From assembly GCF_039539445.1 (NCBI RefSeq), contig NZ_BAABDD010000004.1, positions 62,001 to 126,000 of the forward strand: DNA of 64,000 nucleotides, in the 5' to 3' direction. Source of the DNA: Salinactinospora qingdaonensis (GTDB lineage Bacteria > Actinomycetota > Actinomycetes > Streptosporangiales > Streptosporangiaceae). Numbering within the stretch: position 1 is the first letter of the stretch; the number at the start of each line of letters is the position of its first letter. The translations under genes were made by a program, and so were the position numbers. Positions 8,321 to 16,638 of this stretch are shown here, one piece after another. The notes beneath the pieces are model-generated. The model was not told the DNA's origin and made no database searches. It saw only the letters and a list, made by a program, of their open reading frames with translations.

Positions 8321-8826
8321 ATCCGAAGCGCGTCGAAGGAGTCGGCGAACCCGGCCCGGTCGGCGACCGCGGCCAGCGCGTCGGCCGGCAGCACCCCCTC
8401 GCGCAGCGTGAGAGCGACGAGATCCTCTTCGGGAGTGCCCAAGTCATCGAGGAGAGTGCTGTCGCCGGCGGGGTCGGGGTAGGGAGTCTGGCCGGTGCCC
8501 TCGGCGTCCTCCGGGTCTTCCGCCTCCTCGAGCTGGCCGTCGGTCTCCAGCAACACCGCCGCGATGGGGTAACCGTCGACGACCCGGGTGTCGGAGACGA
8601 ACACCTGCGGGTTGGCGTGGTCGTCGACCCGCACGATCCCGAACCATTCATCGTCGGCCTCGACCATCAGGATCATGGTCCCCTCGGCCGCGACGGTGTC
8701 GCGAGCGCTCACGACATCGCGCATGAGATCGACCACGTCGTCGATGCCTCCGACATCGGACAGGTCGATCTCGATCCCCGACCAGTCATCGGCAGAACGG
8801 GCGAACACCGCTGCGAAGATCGACAC
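8317..8826 (-). CDS. TadA-associated protein (first paralogue)
   Basis: The 169-aa acidic protein belongs to the actinobacterial family found next to tadA. It reads SIFAAVFARSADDW, then a GIDDVVDLMRDVVSARD helix, a conserved AxLLETDG strand, and a C-terminal helical part ending FADSFDALRI. GTG at 8826 is preferred because GGGGAG lies 6 nt upstream; an ATG at 8841 has its purine run touching the codon. The gene overlaps tadA by 4 bp. The molecular role is not established. A second member lies directly upstream at 8900. Confidence 0.75.
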   Translation of the reverse strand: MSIFAAVFARSADDWSGIEIDLSDVGGIDDVVDLMRDVVSARDTVAAEGTMILMVEADDEWFGIVRVDDHANPQVFVSDTRVVDGYPIAAVLLETDGQLEEAEDPEDAEGTGQTPYPDPAGDSTLLDDLGTPEEDLVALTLREGVLPADALAAVADRAGFADSFDALRI

Positions 8827-8899
8827 CCGGGCTCCCCCCATCCTCTCTACGAGTCCTCAGGTTGGTGACCTCCTGCGATCTTCCACACCTACCAGCGGC

Positions 8900-9403
8900 T
8901 TAACCCAAGGCGTCCAAAGCTCGTTGGAACGCCTGTTGGAAGCCCAGCCGTTCGGCGATACTGGCGAGGACCTCGTCGGGGTAGAGATCGATGTCCCCGG
9001 CCAGCGCGCCGAGCTCCATCTCGTCAAGTCCGAGGTCAGCGAGGATCGATAGGTCGCCCGCCGGGAGCACCTGATCGAGATCCTCGTCCTCGGGAACCTC
9101 GATGTCGAGGTACTCCAGTACCTCGCGAGCCACCTGCCACTCGACCGAGGCAGTGACGTCGGAGAGAAAAATGCTGACATCGTCGCGGCCGTAGACCCGC
9201 GCGATGATGAAGAAGTCCTCTCCGACGGAGACCAAGCCGATAGCGCCACTGATGCTGGGCTGCTGGCGCAGCGCGTGCACCAAAGCCTTGAGATCGTATG
9301 TCAGCGCTACCGGGAGTAGATCGACGTCCCAGTAGTCCTCTTCTCGGTAAGCGACGGCCACGAAGTCGTACGAGCCGTCGTCGCCCTCTTGGAGTTGCGT
9401 CAT
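8900..9403 (-). CDS. TadA-associated protein (second paralogue)
   Basis: The 167-aa protein has the same layout as its neighbour at 8317: a DFVAVAYREEDYWDVDLLP start, a central beta-rich domain (VGEDFFIIARVYG, then VSIFLSDVTA), an acidic linker (DIEVPEDEDLD), and a helical tail (ASIAERLGFQQAFQRALDAL) that parallels AAVADRAGFADSFDAL in the first copy. ATG 9403 follows GGAG at good spacing. An upstream in-frame ATG at 9547 would add 48 residues but has no good binding site. This is probably a tandem duplication in one operon with tadA. Confidence 0.7.
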   Translation of the reverse strand: MTQLQEGDDGSYDFVAVAYREEDYWDVDLLPVALTYDLKALVHALRQQPSISGAIGLVSVGEDFFIIARVYGRDDVSIFLSDVTASVEWQVAREVLEYLDIEVPEDEDLDQVLPAGDLSILADLGLDEMELGALAGDIDLYPDEVLASIAERLGFQQAFQRALDALG

Positions 9404-9863
9404 CGTCGCTCCACCCGGATGCCCGTGATCCCGCCAGGATCGCAGATCGTCCGGAGCGGCGTCACCGTAACGGCCACTCTCGCCCCCGACCTGGTCTGTC
9501 CAGTGCGAATTGTCCTCGTGATAGAAGTCCGCGCTCACAGGTTCCATTAGAACGGACGCTCCGTCCCCAGCAGAACGGATTTGCGAACTCTGCCGCCTCA
9601 GTCAGGGCGATCACACCACGACTGGCGAGGGAGAACACCTGGTGAGACACGTTTCACTCCCCCATGAGCCAATTTGTGTAAGGCCCCGTACTCCAAGAAA
9701 TCATCGTGGGCGTTGCCGCGACGAACGGAGATCCCCGCCATCAGCCCCACGGCGCCGACACGGCTGGACATGGTGACAAACCGGGCCCGCCGCCGTGGGC
9801 CACTCGTTAGACTCTGACGCCGGGCAGCCCGGTTTCTCCAGTTCAATGGGGTGTTTTTGGCGT

Positions 9864-10517
9864 ATGGACGTCCATGTGATCGACCACCCGCTCGTGGCGC
9901 ACAAGCTCACGATTCTTCGCGACGTCCGCACGGACTCCCCCACGTTCCGCAGGCTGGCCGACGAGCTGGTCACGCTGCTGGCCTACGAAGCCACGCGCGA
10001 CGTCCGGGTGACCGAAACGACCGTTGAGACGCCACTCGCACCCGCCCCCGGCGTGCAGTTGAGCCGACCGCGCCCCCTCGTGGTTCCCATCCTGCGGGCC
10101 GGTCTGGGGATGCTCGACGGGATGACGCGGCTGCTGCCTACTTCGGAAGTGGGTTTTCTGGGGATGGCCCGCGACGAGGACACGCTGCTGCCGGCGGCCT
10201 ACGCCGACCGGCTCCCCCACGACCTGTCGGAACGGCAGTGCTACGTGCTCGACCCCATGCTCGCCACCGGAGGCACGCTCGCCGCGTCGCTGCGGCTGCT
10301 CATCGATCGGGGCGCGGACCACATCACCTCAATCTGCCTCCTGGCAGCGCCGGAGGGACTGGAGGCGACCCGCGCCAAGCTGGCGCAGGCAGCGCCCGAC
10401 GAGCGTTCCGTAAAGCTGCGGGTGGTGACGGCGGCCGTGGACGAGCGGCTCGACGCCAACGGCTTCATCGTGCCGGGGTTGGGCGACGCCGGCGACCGGC
10501 TGTACGGGTGCCTGTGA
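9864..10517 (+). CDS. upp: Uracil phosphoribosyltransferase
   Basis: Salvages uracil: uracil + PRPP gives UMP + PPi. The 217-aa protein carries the type I PRTase signature DPMLATGGTL (about 132-141), a uracil-binding C-terminal loop (NGFIVPGLGDAGDR), and the conserved GFLGMARDE segment. ATG 9864 (MDVHVIDHPLVAHKLTILRD) fits the family start; an in-frame ATG 69 nt upstream would add an unconserved leader. The ribosome-binding site is weak. It is monocistronic, with a GC-rich hairpin at 10633. Confidence 0.95.
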   Translation: MDVHVIDHPLVAHKLTILRDVRTDSPTFRRLADELVTLLAYEATRDVRVTETTVETPLAPAPGVQLSRPRPLVVPILRAGLGMLDGMTRLLPTSEVGFLGMARDEDTLLPAAYADRLPHDLSERQCYVLDPMLATGGTLAASLRLLIDRGADHITSICLLAAPEGLEATRAKLAQAAPDERSVKLRVVTAAVDERLDANGFIVPGLGDAGDRLYGCL

Positions 10518-11020
10518 CCACAGCGCGGCCAGGATGGATTAACCGGTTTCAGCGCTGGTGAACGGGATATCCGCGGCGGGGTGACTACCACAGCACGAAA
10601 ACGGGTATAAGGGCCACACAACACAGCCGAAAACGGGGGGCATCCCCCGTGATGGCAGGACATCCAGCCACACAACGTGTGCGAATGCTCGGGTGGGTAG
10701 CTGTGAGAAGCATGTGCGTAAAGCATGTTTTTTGTGCTAGCCGAATTCATCCCGAGATGAAGATGTGACACATTAGAGTGATCATGGTTGTTGTGATCCT
10801 TTAGCCCATGTGAAGCGCCCGACGAAGCCAACCCGCCACAACTGCATACGCCGAGGCGAACACAGGAGCCCCCGACCCAGCATCCACAACAGCCTCCGCT
10901 CCCCTTCCCACTCTCCCGCGCCTTCGGCACCGCGATCGGCGGCATAACATGGCCGATCACGTGCCGTAGAAAGACGGGTACGGAGAGCTATCGATCACCC
11001 TTAACCCCTCAAGGAGTGAC
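10518..11020. other. Intergenic region downstream of upp
   Basis: The region contains one terminator-like hairpin (10633-10650) and otherwise no feature I can support. GC is lower than average between 10560 and 10820. Confidence 0.5.
10633..10650 (+). terminator. Hairpin downstream of upp
   Basis: ACGGGGG and CCCCCGT form a 7-bp stem with a GCAT loop, 115 bp after the upp stop. There is no U-tract. Confidence 0.4.
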
Positions 11021-11245
11021 ATGTCCGAGAAGCACGACACCGCACCCCGAGAGTTCTCCACCGTCATCAGCAAACTTCGGGCTGAGTTCAACGGCGTACA
11101 CCCCGATACCACGGTGTCGAGATGTGTGAACGCGGCTCGCCATGGCGCGCAGGACGTGACGGGACGGGCTACTCCGGACCTGGTGGAGCGGATCGCTCGG
11201 CAGCACCTGCGGGTCTTGGCGGTGGCACTGTCCGAACAGGGATGA
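11021..11245 (+). CDS. Small three-helix-bundle-type protein
   Basis: The 74-aa protein starts at ATG 11021 behind a strong AAGGAG. It is mostly helical: FSTVISKLRAEF, TTVSRCVNAARHGAQDV, and TPDLVERIARQHLRVLAVAL. The pattern resembles small actinobacterial proteins described as three-helix bundle dimerization domains, in which a PDLVERxAR helix is typical. No function is assigned. No obvious partner gene is adjacent. Confidence 0.65.
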   Translation: MSEKHDTAPREFSTVISKLRAEFNGVHPDTTVSRCVNAARHGAQDVTGRATPDLVERIARQHLRVLAVALSEQG

Positions 11246-11384
11246 CCGTTATATGGCAGTGAGGACAACCACAACGTGCTGACCTGGGGCGCCACGCCGG
11301 GTGAGGCGATTCCCTTTACTCCGTACCCGGCTGATGTAACAATCGTTGCGGGTTAGTGGGTAGCTGCATTCTTGGGGAGCCGGC

Positions 11385-11549
11385 ATGGATAGAGTGAAAC
11401 AATGGTCGAAAATTGCGCTTGTTGCCTTTGTTGCCTTCTATCTACTCACTCAACCTGAATCAGCCGCGGGAGTGATCGACGCCGGTATGGGCGGCATCAT
11501 GTCAGCGGCCGATTCCCTATCTCGCTTCGTAAACGCGCTGGCGGTCTAG
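11385..11549 (+). CDS. 54-aa membrane protein upstream of PH-domain gene
   Basis: ATG 11385 follows GGGGAG by 6 nt. The product begins MDRVKQWSKIALVAFVAFYL, then LLTQPESAAGV, then a glycine-rich amphipathic tail ending at 11549. There is one membrane segment (about 9-22). Similar tiny proteins with an N-terminal membrane anchor and a xPE/G-A-A-G motif precede PH-domain genes in other actinobacteria, as I recall. The PH-domain gene starts 13 bp downstream, so the two are probably co-transcribed. Confidence 0.7.
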   Translation: MDRVKQWSKIALVAFVAFYLLTQPESAAGVIDAGMGGIMSAADSLSRFVNALAV

Positions 11550-11562
11550 AGGTACCGCAGCC

Positions 11563-12075
11563 ATGATGAAGCTCGTCCACAGTCCGGAGGACGACGCGCC
11601 AGCGTCGGTCCACCGTTACCTGCTGCCTCATGAGAAGCAGGTCATTACGATGCGCCGGCACCCCGCCGTGCTCCTGATGCCAGTGGCGGTGGTGTTGGGC
11701 AGCCTCATCGGTGCCGGCATCCTGAGTGGTTTCGTGGGCGCGCCGATAGCGGTGGCCGTGGTCTGGTGGGTCTGGCTGTTGGTCCTCGTCTGGTTCGTGT
11801 GGCGAGTGGCGGAGTGGTCGGTAGAGTACTTCGTCATCACGTCGGCGCGGCTGCTGCTCACCACGGGGCTGATCACGCGGCAGGTCAACATGATGCCGCT
11901 CGGCAAGGTGACCGACATGCGCTTTGAACGTTCGATCCTGGGGCGGCTGATCGGCTACGGCACGTTCGTCATGGAGTCGGCCGGTCAGGACCAAGCCCTG
12001 AGCAAGATCAACTACGTTCCTTATCCTGAGCAGCTCTACCTGGAAGTCGTGGGGCTCATCTTCCCTGGCGACTAG
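11563..12075 (+). CDS. Bacterial PH (bPH2, YdbS/YdbT-like) domain membrane protein
   Basis: The 170-aa protein opens with a short soluble LPHEKQVITMRRHPAVL segment, typical for this family. Two closely spaced membrane helices follow (about 36-56 and 61-82), then one bacterial pleckstrin-like domain (VEYFVITSARLLLTTGLITR, then MPLGKVTDMRFERSILGRL, then GTFVMESAGQ). Family members are membrane proteins of unclear role. Two adjacent ATG codons (11563, 11566) are both possible starts. A strong intrinsic terminator follows at 12095. Confidence 0.85.
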   Translation: MMKLVHSPEDDAPASVHRYLLPHEKQVITMRRHPAVLLMPVAVVLGSLIGAGILSGFVGAPIAVAVVWWVWLLVLVWFVWRVAEWSVEYFVITSARLLLTTGLITRQVNMMPLGKVTDMRFERSILGRLIGYGTFVMESAGQDQALSKINYVPYPEQLYLEVVGLIFPGD

Positions 12076-12094
12076 CCGCCGGCCGATACGGCAC

Positions 12095-12121
12095 AGCGCC
12101 CGCCTACGGCGGGCGCTTTTT
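12095..12121 (+). terminator. Intrinsic terminator
   Basis: A perfect 10-bp stem (AGCGCCCGCC with GGCGGGCGCT), a TAC loop and then TTTT. It ends the small membrane protein/PH-domain unit. Confidence 0.9.
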
Positions 12122-12152
12122 CGTGTTTGGGACAACCTGAGGTATACCAAAG

Positions 12153-12181
12153 TTGACTCAAGAGTAAATAAAGGGTTAACT
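12153..12181 (+). promoter_or_regulatory. Candidate promoter
   Basis: TTGACT at 12153-12158 and TTAACT at 12176-12181, spaced 17 bp, in a locally AT-rich stretch 36 bp before the ATG of the 70-aa protein gene. The -10 match is modest. Confidence 0.35.
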
Positions 12182-12216
12182 AGAGGGAGCCACTTAAGGA
12201 ACGAGGAGGTGTCGTG

Positions 12217-12429
12217 ATGGCTCGCCACGTAAGCGGCACGCCACTGTCCGCCCGTCCGATTACCCCCCGCCGGCGCCGCCGCGGCCTCAACCGCGTCCGC
12301 ACCACGACGACCTCCTGCGCTGCGGCCAGCACCGCTGACGAGACGCAGCAGCACGCCGGGCCGACGCTGCGGTGGGTCCTGATTCCCGACGCCGCCGGGC
12401 GCATCCGCCCGCGAGCCGAGTGGCACTAG
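12217..12429 (+). CDS. Hypothetical 70-aa basic protein
   Basis: ATG 12217 lies 7 nt after a near-perfect AGGAGG (the GTG 3 nt earlier is too close). The product is Arg/Thr-rich (PITPRRRRRGLNRVRTTTT), then HAGPTLRWVLIPDAAGRIRP, and ends PRAEWH. I recognise no domain. It looks translated because of the strong binding site, the promoter-like upstream sequence and the large palindrome 5 bp after the stop. Function is unknown. Confidence 0.5.
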   Translation: MARHVSGTPLSARPITPRRRRRGLNRVRTTTTSCAAASTADETQQHAGPTLRWVLIPDAAGRIRPRAEWH

Positions 12430-12434
12430 CGACG

Positions 12435-12498
12435 GATCACACCACTTGAGCCGGGGCCGGTCACGTACGTGACCGGCCCCGGCTCAAGTGGTGTGATC
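12435..12498. repeat. Perfect 64-bp palindrome with no loop
   Basis: Two 32-bp arms (12435-12466 and 12467-12498) are exact reverse complements, meeting at TCACGT/ACGTGA. The outer ends are GATCACAC and GTGTGATC. It starts 5 bp after the stop of the 70-aa gene, so it may act as that gene's terminator, but zero-loop palindromes of this length are unusual. Confidence 0.9.
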
Positions 12499-12742
12499 TC
12501 CATCTTTGGGAGCTGAATCACGCCGCGAGCGCGCACCCCTCGGGTGACGGCGCGAGAGCCAACCAAAAGTGAACAAAAGGTGAACGAGGCTCCCCGAAGA
12601 GGATGCCTCCCGGCCGACAGCACTGACAGGGTGGGGTTTTCCCGTCGCTCGTGCGTTGATCGTCGTGTGGTCTCGGTGGTCGTGGCGGGCGGGCGGCAGC
12701 AGGTGGGGGTCCCCCGCTTACCCGGGTCTAAAAAGATCGCTG

Positions 12743-12786
12743 TTCGCTCGTGCCTCGATCGCTACGCGATCTCGGCAGCCCGAAGG
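12743..12786 (+). repeat. Dispersed hairpin repeat, copy R3
   Basis: The core CCTCGATCGCTACGCGATCT has the stem conserved and the loop base changed (TTC to TAC). It has the same flanks as the other copies (GCTCGTG before, CGGCAGCC after). Confidence 0.8.
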
Positions 12787-13082
12787 AGGCGCTGTGGCTG
12801 GGGGCGAGCGGAAACGACGTGGACACCCCAGGGGTGAGGCAGCGCCGCTCCGGCCCGCGATGTCGCCCCGCCCCCCAAACCTCGCCAAGCCCCCGCTCTC
12901 CCCCGGGAGGGGGTGCGGCTGCCCCAGAACATCACTGTCGCGGGAGATGTGACTGTCGCTGGGATACAGCGGTGGACGGCGATCTCCGCGGGGATGGTGG
13001 CAGAGGGCGCACCGGAAGGCGTTGAGCCGCGGCCCCACCCCACCCCGTCGCAGTGCCCCCTCGCCTTGGCCGCAGCCCGCCC

Positions 13083-13122
13083 CAGGCTGCCGAGATCGCG
13101 CAGCGATCGAGGCACGAGCGAT
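13083..13122 (-). repeat. Dispersed hairpin repeat, copy R4
   Basis: Inverted relative to R3. On the minus strand the core is CCTCGATCGCTGCGCGATCT (loop TGC), with flanks GCTCGTG and CGGCAGCC. Confidence 0.8.
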
Positions 13123-13187
13123 GGGAAACACCGCATGCCTTCCTCGAGCCAAAACCCCACCCCGCCACAAGCCCCGGCGGGGGAAGG

Positions 13188-14939
13188 TCAGCCGGGCGCC
13201 ATGTCGACAAAGCGACTGTAGTGGCCCTGGAACGCCACCGTGACCGTGGCCGTGGGCCCGTTGCGGTGCTTGGCCACGATGAGATCGGCCTCGCCGGCTC
13301 GCGGCGACTCCTTCTCGTGGACATCCTCGCGGTAGAGCAGGATCACCATGTCGGCGTCCTGCTCGATGGACCCGGACTCACGCAAATCACTGATCTGGGG
13401 TTTCTTGTCGGTTCGCTGCTCTGGCCCCCGGTTGAGCTGCGACAGCGCCACCACGGGAACCTCAAGTTCCTTGGCGAGGAGCTTGAGCGAACGCGACATC
13501 TCCGAGACCTCCTGCTGCCGGCTCTCCACCCTGCTGCTGGAGGTCATCAGTTGCAGATAGTCGACGACGATCAACTTGAGATCGTGCTGCTGCTTGAGTC
13601 GCCGGCACTTGGCGCGAATCTCCATCATCGACATGTTCGGGGAGTCGTCGATGAACAGCGGCGCGCTGGCGACCTCACCCATACGTCGCGCCAGGCGCGC
13701 CCAGTCGTCGTCGGTCATCAGCCCCGACCGCATGGTGTGCAGCGGCACCCGCGCCTCGGCAGAGAGCAGCCGCATGACGATCTCGTTGCGCCCCATCTCC
13801 AAGCTGAAGACGACGCTGGCCATCTGGTGGGAGATCGAGGCCGCGCGCGCGAAGTCAAGCGCCAGCGTGGAGTTATGGGTGGGCACCCGCGCCCGGGTCG
13901 CCAGGTACACGTGGTCGGGGTGGTCGATCTGCACACAGCGCACCGGAACGGGGGCGACGGGGCGCACCACGGTGACCACGCGGGGGCCGATACGGACGGT
14001 GCCGCCGCGCTCGGCGAGCAGGCGGGTCGTGGTGAGCAGCGGGGTCGCCGCCGGCTCCGCGGTGACGGGCCACTGGTGCTCGGCGTCGGCCACCACCGTC
14101 GTGCCGTCGTCGAAGGTCAGCTCGTAGCAGGGGCGCTGGTGCATGACCTCTGTCGCGGCGACGACCCGCGTGGGGGAACCGTCGGCCGCCACGAGACTGT
14201 CGCCGACCTCGACCTCGCCCATGGTGGTCCACCCGCCGGGGGTGGGCAGCGGCGTGTCGAGGGCGAGCGCCTTTCCCACGGCCGGACGGGCGGCGACGAT
14301 GATCATCTGCCCGGGGTGTAACCCGTTGGAGAGCTGGTCGAAGTCGGTGAAACCGGTGGGAACCCCGGTCATAGAGCCATCGTGGGAGGAGATGGCCTCG
14401 ATCTCGTCGAGAGCGCCCGGCATGATCTCGCTGAGCGGGAGGTAGTCCTCTCCGGTGCGCTTCTCGGCCACGCGGTAGACCTCAGCCTGCGCGCGGTCGA
14501 CGAGGTCGTCGATCTCGCCGCCGCCGGAGTAGCCGATCTGGGCGATGCGCGTGCCGGCCTCGACGAGGCGGCGCAGCACAGCCCGGTCGGAGACGATGCC
14601 GGCGTAGTAGCCGGCGTTGGCGGCAGTGGGGACGGCCTCGATCAGGGTGTGCAGGTAGGGCGCCCCACCGACGCGGGTGATATCGCCACGCTTGGTGAGT
14701 TCGGCGTTGACCGAGACGGCGTCGACGGGCTCACCGCGGGAGAAAAGGTCGATGACGGTGTCGTAGATCGTCTGGTGCGCCGGCCGGTAGAAGTCGGCGC
14801 TGCGGACGATCTCGACGACCTGGGTGATGGCCTCCTTGGACAGCAGCATCCCCCCCAAAACGCACTGTTCGGCGGTGATGTCGTGGGGAGGTGTGCGCTC
14901 GAACCCGCCCCCTTCTGGTGGCCCTTCGGCAACGCTCAC
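13188..14939 (-). CDS. dnaB: Replicative DNA helicase DnaB with embedded intein
   Basis: The hexameric helicase at the replication fork. GTG 14939 (SVAEGPPEGGG) is chosen because AGGGGG lies upstream at good spacing; an ATG 51 nt earlier would add an unconserved leader. The N-terminal domain has the usual QSVLGGMLL-like EQCVLGGMLLS start at about 24-34. The RecA-like C-terminal domain has Walker A split as RPAVGK (218-223) and STLALDF (357 on) by a 133-aa intein, then LIVVDYLQLM (Walker B) and SQLNRG. Without the intein the protein is 450 aa, normal for DnaB. A DnaA-box cluster fills its promoter region. The CATGTCGACA motif family overlaps its last codons. Confidence 0.97.
   Translation of the reverse strand: MSVAEGPPEGGGFERTPPHDITAEQCVLGGMLLSKEAITQVVEIVRSADFYRPAHQTIYDTVIDLFSRGEPVDAVSVNAELTKRGDITRVGGAPYLHTLIEAVPTAANAGYYAGIVSDRAVLRRLVEAGTRIAQIGYSGGGEIDDLVDRAQAEVYRVAEKRTGEDYLPLSEIMPGALDEIEAISSHDGSMTGVPTGFTDFDQLSNGLHPGQMIIVAARPAVGKALALDTPLPTPGGWTTMGEVEVGDSLVAADGSPTRVVAATEVMHQRPCYELTFDDGTTVVADAEHQWPVTAEPAATPLLTTTRLLAERGGTVRIGPRVVTVVRPVAPVPVRCVQIDHPDHVYLATRARVPTHNSTLALDFARAASISHQMASVVFSLEMGRNEIVMRLLSAEARVPLHTMRSGLMTDDDWARLARRMGEVASAPLFIDDSPNMSMMEIRAKCRRLKQQHDLKLIVVDYLQLMTSSSRVESRQQEVSEMSRSLKLLAKELEVPVVALSQLNRGPEQRTDKKPQISDLRESGSIEQDADMVILLYREDVHEKESPRAGEADLIVAKHRNGPTATVTVAFQGHYSRFVDMAPG
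13872..14270 (-). other. Class 3-type mini-intein within DnaB Walker A
   Basis: Residues 224-356 of the precursor interrupt Walker A exactly between Lys and Ser. The first residue is Ala, not Cys or Ser. The splicing domain reads TPLPTPGGWTTMGEVEVGDS (block A), then ADAEHQWPV (block B with Trp290), then RCVQIDHPDHVYLATRARVP (block F with Cys335) and ends His-Asn with Ser357 as +1. Trp, block F Cys and +1 Ser match the WCT signature of class 3 inteins, which use the block F Cys as first nucleophile. At 133 aa there is no room for a homing endonuclease. Confidence 0.9.
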
Positions 14940-15271
14940 GACTTCCCCCTGGGCTGGATGGTGCATACCCCGAGCTTGGATTCTCGCCACTGAGTACGAC
15001 AGTCAGCAAAGCTGCCTGTGGACAAAACTGGGGAGATCTTGTGGACGAAGCGCGTCTTCTTGCGGATAGCTTGTGCACAACGCCTGTGGATAACTTCTCG
15101 CCGTCCACCAAACACCCCTTTTGAGCTGCGAAAACACTGTGCACCGGCTGTGTGTGGAAGAAATTTCTGCCTTGGATTTCCACAAGTTATCCACAGGCAT
15201 ATCGGGGTGAGGTGGATAACTGTGGACACCCCCGTCATCCGCTGGGATAAGAGCGGTAGCGTGACTAGGCC
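14940..15271. promoter_or_regulatory. dnaB/MATE divergent region with DnaA-box cluster
   Basis: Perfect DnaA boxes lie at 15017-15025 (TGTGGACAA), 15085-15093 (TGTGGATAA) and 15187-15195 (TTATCCACA). One-mismatch or related boxes lie at 15040, 15072 (TGTGCACAA), 15211 and 15221. It is a 330-bp non-coding stretch, so the boxes are not explained by coding. DnaA may regulate dnaB or be titrated here. Confidence 0.75.
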
Positions 15272-16624
15272 ATGCCCAGACTGTTGTCGGCCCCACCGTT
15301 GCGCCACCCGCACGACCGCGAGATCTTCCGTCTCGCCATCCCCACCTTCTTCGCCCTCGTTTCCGAACCGCTGTTCCTGCTCGCCGACTCCGCGGTCGTC
15401 GGCCAACTGGGCACCGCGCCTCTGGGCGGCCTGGGGGTGGCCAGCCAGATTCTGCTGACACTGGCGAACCTGTGCATCTTCCTGGCCTACGGCACCACGT
15501 CGGCGGTGGCACGCAAGTTCGGCGCCGGTGACATCCGCGGCGGTATCCGCGACGGTGTGGACGGCATGTGGCTGGCCGCGCTCATCGGCGTCGGAGTCGT
15601 CGCCGTGGGCGAACCGCTGGCGCCCCTGCTGGTGGAGTCGCTGGGCGCCTCGCCCGACGTCGCACCACACGCGCTGACCTACCTGCGCGTCAGCCTGCTC
15701 AGCGTCCCAGGGCTGCTGGTCATCATGGCCGGCACCGGTGTACTGCGTGGCCTGCAAAACGCCGCCGTCCCCCTTGTCGTCACCGTGGGGGCCAACCTCG
15801 CCAACATCGCGCTGTGCGTCACGTTCGTGCTGTACCTGGACTGGGGCATCGCCGGTTCCGCCTGGGCGACGGTCATCGCCCAGACTACGGGCGCGGCCTG
15901 CTATGTCGCCGTGGTCACCCGGGCTGCTCGCCGTTACCGGGTGGGGCTGCTGCCCGACGTGGCCGGCCTGCGCTCCTCGGCCGCGGCAGGGGCGGCCCTG
16001 TTCGTCCGCACCGTGTCGCTGCGAGTCGTGCTGTTGCTGGCCACCTCGGTGGCCGCCCGGTTGGGCGACCCCGAGATCGCCGCCCACCAAGTGGTCTCGC
16101 AACTGTGGTCGCTGCTGGTGTTCGCGATGGACGCCATCGCCATCGCCGGCCAGGCCATTATCGGGCGCTACCTGGGCTCGACCGACGTGGCCGGCACCCG
16201 GGCCGCCACCCGACGGATGGTCGAGTGGGGCATCGTGCTGGGTGTGCTTTTCGCCGCTGTAGTGCTGCTGGTACGGCCATGGGTACCGGCGGTGTTCACA
16301 ACCGACCCACAGGTGAGCCACCTGATCCTGGGCGGCCTCGTCGTAGTGGCGCTGTTGCAACCGCTGAGCGGCGTCGTGATGGTGCTCGACGGCATCCTCA
16401 TGGGTGCGGGTGACCAGCGTTACCTCGCGTGGGCGAGCTTCGTGACGATGCTGGCCTACCTGCCGTTCGCCGCGGCGGTGCTGTGGCTGACCCCACGCGA
16501 ACCGGCCACCGGTCTGGTGGGGCTGTGGCTGGCCTTCGGCGTGTGGATGCTGGCCCGTGGGCTCACCCTGGGCCTGCGGGCCAGGGGAACGGCATGGCTG
16601 GTCACCGGCGCGGCACGGCCGTGA
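15272..16624 (+). CDS. MATE family efflux transporter (DinF-like)
   Basis: The 450-aa integral membrane protein has about 12 membrane helices and the MATE two-fold layout: EIFRLAIPTFFALVSEPLFL, then DSAVVGQLGTAPLGGLGVAS in the first half and the matching DPEIAAHQVVSQLWSLLVFA, then DAIAIAGQAIIGRYLG in the second. It probably exports cationic or other toxic compounds using an ion gradient. Ligand and coupling ion are not readable from sequence. It is divergent from dnaB, a neighbourhood seen in other actinobacteria, and ends 14 bp from the convergent amidase gene. Confidence 0.93.
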   Translation: MPRLLSAPPLRHPHDREIFRLAIPTFFALVSEPLFLLADSAVVGQLGTAPLGGLGVASQILLTLANLCIFLAYGTTSAVARKFGAGDIRGGIRDGVDGMWLAALIGVGVVAVGEPLAPLLVESLGASPDVAPHALTYLRVSLLSVPGLLVIMAGTGVLRGLQNAAVPLVVTVGANLANIALCVTFVLYLDWGIAGSAWATVIAQTTGAACYVAVVTRAARRYRVGLLPDVAGLRSSAAAGAALFVRTVSLRVVLLLATSVAARLGDPEIAAHQVVSQLWSLLVFAMDAIAIAGQAIIGRYLGSTDVAGTRAATRRMVEWGIVLGVLFAAVVLLVRPWVPAVFTTDPQVSHLILGGLVVVALLQPLSGVVMVLDGILMGAGDQRYLAWASFVTMLAYLPFAAAVLWLTPREPATGLVGLWLAFGVWMLARGLTLGLRARGTAWLVTGAARP

Positions 16625-16638
16625 CCAGCCCGACGGGA

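Larger units (their letters stand above)
12499..13187. other. Intergenic region with dispersed repeats
   Basis: No gene is supported. It contains hairpin copies R3 and R4 as an inverted pair. A partial copy at about 12631-12665 (GGGTGGGGTTTT, then GTCGCTCGTGCGTTGATCG) is echoed on the minus strand near 13160. Confidence 0.6.
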
